In this document: positions 61,290-64,000 of the stretch, in pieces
How the letters are laid out: each line of letters starts with the position of its first letter
Numbering within the stretch: position 1 is the stretch's first letter
Source of the DNA: an uncultured Lachnospiraceae bacterium
GTDB taxonomy: Bacteria; Bacillota; Clostridia; Lachnospirales; Lachnospiraceae
Reading direction: 5' to 3'
NCBI GenBank assembly: GCA_910577045.1
Contig: CAJTLB010000004.1
Location: 124,001 to 188,000, forward strand
Length of the DNA stretch: 64,000 nt
Made by a program: the position numbers and the translations under genes
The notes under the pieces: generated by a model
Database searches by the model: none
Told to the model about the DNA's origin: nothing
What the model saw: only the letters and a program-made list of their open reading frames with translations

Positions 61290-62376
61290 TTTTTTTAACG
61301 TAATTTCTTATTTTCACCAGCTTTCGCTTAAAACTCAGTTCCTTTTCTTTCAATATAGTATTTATACAATACAAAATCTTATTATATAAGCTACACTTTA
61401 TATCAGAAGCAGGATTGGCTTGCATCAAACTTTCTAACTCTTTACAAAAACCTTCTACTCCAACCTTTTTTATCAAATCTGATTCTAAATATTTTCTTGC
61501 CGCTTCAATATATTTTAAATATGTTTCTTCATCCATATTTTTTAAAAAATAATACATTTCATCTATGCTCTTAAATCTACGATAATCAATAAACACATCT
61601 TCTGGTACATATTCCCTTATGTTTTTACTTCCATAATAAATTGGTACAATCCCTGCACAAATACAATCGTAGATTTTCTCTGACACACCTCCAATAGTAT
61701 CTTTGATATTTTCAAATGCTAAAGCAAATTTATATTTATGATACACTTCATTTTTATTATCTACTATTCCTTTATAATGATGATATTCCTCTTTTTTCCA
61801 CCCATAACCATATAAATCAAACTCATTTTCTATACTTTCAAAAAACTTAAATATTTTCTTCCTCTCGCTATATAACTCATTTTTATTCAAACTTGTTTTG
61901 TTTGAATAAATAGCAACCAGTAACTTTTTATTACAAAATGGAATATCTCCAAAACAATTTTTAAAAACATAGGGTAATGTATTCATTAAAAAAATTCTTT
62001 TATTATCAACAAGCTCTTCATTCCAAGTAATAATATATTTATAATACCGCAATAATTTTCTTACATTCTCTTTACTATGCATATGATTTACAACTTCTGG
62101 TTCACAAGCCCGATATATTAATTTATTTTCTAGTCCTTTCATTAAAAATTTTCTGGTATATTTTTGATGTATTCCATTATGAATAATAATATAATCAATT
62201 TTCTTCCAATTATCATATCTATCAATGGTTTCCATTTGATATCCATGTTTTAAAAACCATTCTCTCATTTCTTTCCATACTCTTGTATAAATATCTTCAC
62301 CTGATCCTGTTTCTGATATTTGAAACATTCTGTTATTCAAGGCCCATTCACTCCATGGAAGTATAGCAATTTTCAT
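61282..62376 (-). CDS. GT10 family alpha-1,3-fucosyltransferase-like glycosyltransferase
   Basis: About 364 residues. The C-terminal domain bears the GT10 donor-binding block KFALAFENIKDTIGGVSEKIYDCICAGIVPIYYGSKNIREYVPEDVFIDYRRF, which binds GDP-fucose in this family. The N-terminal half (HNGIHQKYTRKFLMKGLENKLIYRACEPEVV) is the acceptor domain. GDP-fucose would come from the gmd/Fcl-like pair. ATG 62376 with GGAG upstream is preferred to ATG 62388. Confidence 0.9.
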   Translation of the reverse strand: MKIAILPWSEWALNNRMFQISETGSGEDIYTRVWKEMREWFLKHGYQMETIDRYDNWKKIDYIIIHNGIHQKYTRKFLMKGLENKLIYRACEPEVVNHMHSKENVRKLLRYYKYIITWNEELVDNKRIFLMNTLPYVFKNCFGDIPFCNKKLLVAIYSNKTSLNKNELYSERKKIFKFFESIENEFDLYGYGWKKEEYHHYKGIVDNKNEVYHKYKFALAFENIKDTIGGVSEKIYDCICAGIVPIYYGSKNIREYVPEDVFIDYRRFKSIDEMYYFLKNMDEETYLKYIEAARKYLESDLIKKVGVEGFCKELESLMQANPASDIKCSLYNKILYCINTILKEKELSFKRKLVKIRNYVKKIG

Positions 62377-62398
62377 TTTCTTCTCCATTCTAAATTAA

Positions 62399-63265
62399 TT
62401 ATCCTTCCAATCTTGTCCAATCTTTACATATAATATGGGGTGCTTTATGATACTCTGGATTAAACCAAATATTTGGACTAATAACCTCTTTATCTTTATA
62501 CTGATTCAACCATGCTCCCCACCAACTAAAACTACTATTCGCAATTATATTATAATGACATTTTGTCATAAGATACATATCCAAGTAGTCATCTCTACCT
62601 TGATTCCAATCCACTATTGTCATATCATCTCCTTTGTATTTCTGCCTTACCCAATCCACATCATTAGTAAAAATAAAAAAATGTACATTACCATATTTAT
62701 TTCTTATATATGAAATAGCATTATCATAATATTTATCTGTACAAATTCCACCATATAATTGTTTTGCCCTTCCTTGTAGGTAATCCCCTCTCCTAATATG
62801 GATACTAGCTGAATTATCACCTATTTCTAACAAAAGTTTTTCATTTTTACTTCCAATATTTTTTGGAAAAATCAATTCTTCTAATAACTTTTCTCTAATC
62901 TGTTGAAAATATAATTCACTTTGCCAGCAACCAACAAGATATATATTATCCTTTGACAATATTTCTTTTTGAAAATGTAAATTATAATCCTCTGTAAAGT
63001 ATGTTTGCCTTTTTCCAAATATTTTCCTTCTAATTCTTGAGATAATCTGGTTAGATGAATCAGAAAGCCTTTTACAAGTCTCCATATCTGGTTGTTGTAT
63101 ATTAATTTTAGGGAATAATGTAATATTATTCTTCTTTCTATATTCGTCTGTATCCAGTACAGATATATCTAAATACACTTCTTTTTCCATTTCTTGCAAA
63201 TTTCTATATAAAGCATATTGAAATAACTGATTTCCTAACCCTCCTAATATTTTAACAATAACCAT
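62399..63265 (-). CDS. GT11 family alpha-1,2-fucosyltransferase-like glycosyltransferase
   Basis: A 288-residue GT11 protein: IVKILGGLGNQLFQYALYRNLQ at the N-terminus, the GDP-fucose motif SIHIRRGDYLQ, FFIFTNDVDWVRQKY and YNIIANSSFSWWGAWLN. It transfers fucose from GDP-fucose to the 2-position of galactose-type acceptors in known members. It follows the CapA-like gene by 3 nt. Confidence 0.92.
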   Translation of the reverse strand: MVIVKILGGLGNQLFQYALYRNLQEMEKEVYLDISVLDTDEYRKKNNITLFPKINIQQPDMETCKRLSDSSNQIISRIRRKIFGKRQTYFTEDYNLHFQKEILSKDNIYLVGCWQSELYFQQIREKLLEELIFPKNIGSKNEKLLLEIGDNSASIHIRRGDYLQGRAKQLYGGICTDKYYDNAISYIRNKYGNVHFFIFTNDVDWVRQKYKGDDMTIVDWNQGRDDYLDMYLMTKCHYNIIANSSFSWWGAWLNQYKDKEVISPNIWFNPEYHKAPHIICKDWTRLEG

Positions 63266-63268
63266 CAG

Positions 63269-64000
63269 CTATTTCCTCTCTTTCAAATATTGTAAAAACA
63301 GTTCTCTATGTGCTTCACATTCTATAATATTTTGTATTGCCAAATATTCCTCATCAGAATATCCAACATCTACATTTTTACCTAAAAGTTTATTCTTTAA
63401 CTGTGCTCTCCAGTTATATCCATGAATTGTACGCATATAACTAATACTTTTTTCCTTTGCAAATTCATTATAAGTCTCTTTTAAAAATTTTATATCTGTA
63501 ATTTTCTTTGTCCTTTCTTTATATTTAGATAATATTTCTTCTTTTTTTTCTTTTCCTGCTAAACGTATCACACCCCGATTCTTTTCAAATGGATAATACG
63601 TAACTTCCTCCTTTGTTTCCAATAAATCTATTTCAATCAACATTCCTTCATTCCAGAATTCATCTTCTCCGCCATCAAACACAAAATTTCCTTGTCCATA
63701 TATAATCTTACTTTCACAATAATTTTCTTCACAGCCAATACAATGTGTATGCTGGCATACAACTAAATTTGCACCACTATCCACCATTTTGTGACAAACC
63801 CGTTGTAACATAGGACTTGGATAACGATAATATTCCTTACCACCATGATACAACACAATTAAATAATTACATTTTTCTCTCAAATGCTTTATATCATCAA
63901 ACATTGCTAAATAATCTACTGGATTAGCACCTGCACATTCTTCACTAGCACTTGCAAATTCATTTTCCACACATACGTAAACTCCTATTTTTATTTCCTT
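63269..64000 (-). CDS. CapA-family polysaccharide protein, C-terminal part (cut by window edge)
   Basis: The frame is open from the window end (reading KEIKIGVYVCVENEFASASEECAG...), so the 5' end lies outside. It shows the CapA/metallophosphoesterase-like segment YLIVLYHGGKEYYRYPSPMLQRVCHKMVDSGANLVVCQHTHCIGCEENYCESKIIYGQGNFVFDGGEDEFWNEGMLIEI, with conserved histidines HGG and HTH. Family members are tied to poly-gamma-glutamate or capsule synthesis. The internal GTG at 63970 is not a likely start. Confidence 0.85.
   Translation of the reverse strand, partial: KEIKIGVYVCVENEFASASEECAGANPVDYLAMFDDIKHLREKCNYLIVLYHGGKEYYRYPSPMLQRVCHKMVDSGANLVVCQHTHCIGCEENYCESKIIYGQGNFVFDGGEDEFWNEGMLIEIDLLETKEEVTYYPFEKNRGVIRLAGKEKKEEILSKYKERTKKITDIKFLKETYNEFAKEKSISYMRTIHGYNWRAQLKNKLLGKNVDVGYSDEEYLAIQNIIECEAHRELFLQYLKERK

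Noticed and set aside
63269..63970. Independent 233-residue protein starting at GTG 63970
   Set aside because: The same frame continues open to the window end and reads as CapA sequence, so this is the 3' part of a longer gene.

Overview
This window comes from a low-GC, spore-forming Firmicute, most likely a Lachnospiraceae-type clostridium. It holds a complete eight-gene spoIIIA sporulation operon, an MEP isoprenoid operon start (dxs, ispA), diaminopimelate epimerase and AT-rich intergenic DNA with strong AGGAGG-type ribosome binding sites. No rRNA, tRNA or CRISPR array was seen. Assignments rest on motif recognition by eye; no database search was possible.

Layout. 1-3.9 kb (minus strand): dxs (cut by the window edge), ispA, xseB, xseA, nusB and an Asp23-family gene. 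4.0-9.2 kb (minus): spoIIIAH to spoIIIAA. 9.3-15.9 kb: small accessory genes (a SUKH/Smi1 protein, a short hypothetical, a divergent HxlR/flavoprotein pair, a DUF3810 protein) and a three-gene ABC-2 exporter. 15.9-22.3 kb: a restriction-modification island (Eco57I-type methylase in two in-frame pieces plus a GIY-YIG/SF2-helicase gene broken by one in-frame TGA) and a frameshifted holin-like toxin gene. This island is bracketed by two copies of an unusual long-hairpin element. 22.3-29.5 kb (minus): a type IIA topoisomerase pair and a TrpXYZ-like ABC transporter with a clear promoter and an internal terminator. 29.5-34.7 kb: a surface-polymer O-acylation module (DHHW/AlgX-like, MBOAT, DUF4358 lipoprotein, SGNH) and dapF. 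34.9-37.3 kb: a Cys/Gly-rich small membrane protein, small hypotheticals and an EamA transporter. 37.4-45.4 kb: a 1.4-kresidue BIG2-repeat surface protein and a divergent SIR2-STAND-TPR protein that looks like an antiphage defence gene. 45.5-64 kb (minus): a serine recombinase and then a large surface-polysaccharide locus.

How the genes work together. The polysaccharide locus encodes a GDP-mannose route (phosphomannose isomerase, phosphomutase, ManC) that leads through Gmd to GDP-4-keto-6-deoxymannose. That intermediate can go to GDP-L-fucose (an Fcl-like reductase) or, by inference, to an N-acylated 4-amino sugar (DegT aminotransferase plus left-handed beta-helix acyltransferase). GT10 and GT11 fucosyltransferases, decorating acyltransferases, an ABC flippase and a CapA-like protein complete the set. 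A G10 tract in one gene and two frameshift-decayed genes suggest rapid phase or antigenic diversification.

The most novel-looking signal is the pair of hairpin elements at 15.9-16.1 and 22.0-22.3 kb. Each has a 69-nt core of two hairpins, conserved at 62/69 positions with only transitions. Two of the changes are paired G-C to A-T compensations. The cores sit inside long inverted-repeat arms whose sequences differ between copies while remaining fully self-complementary.
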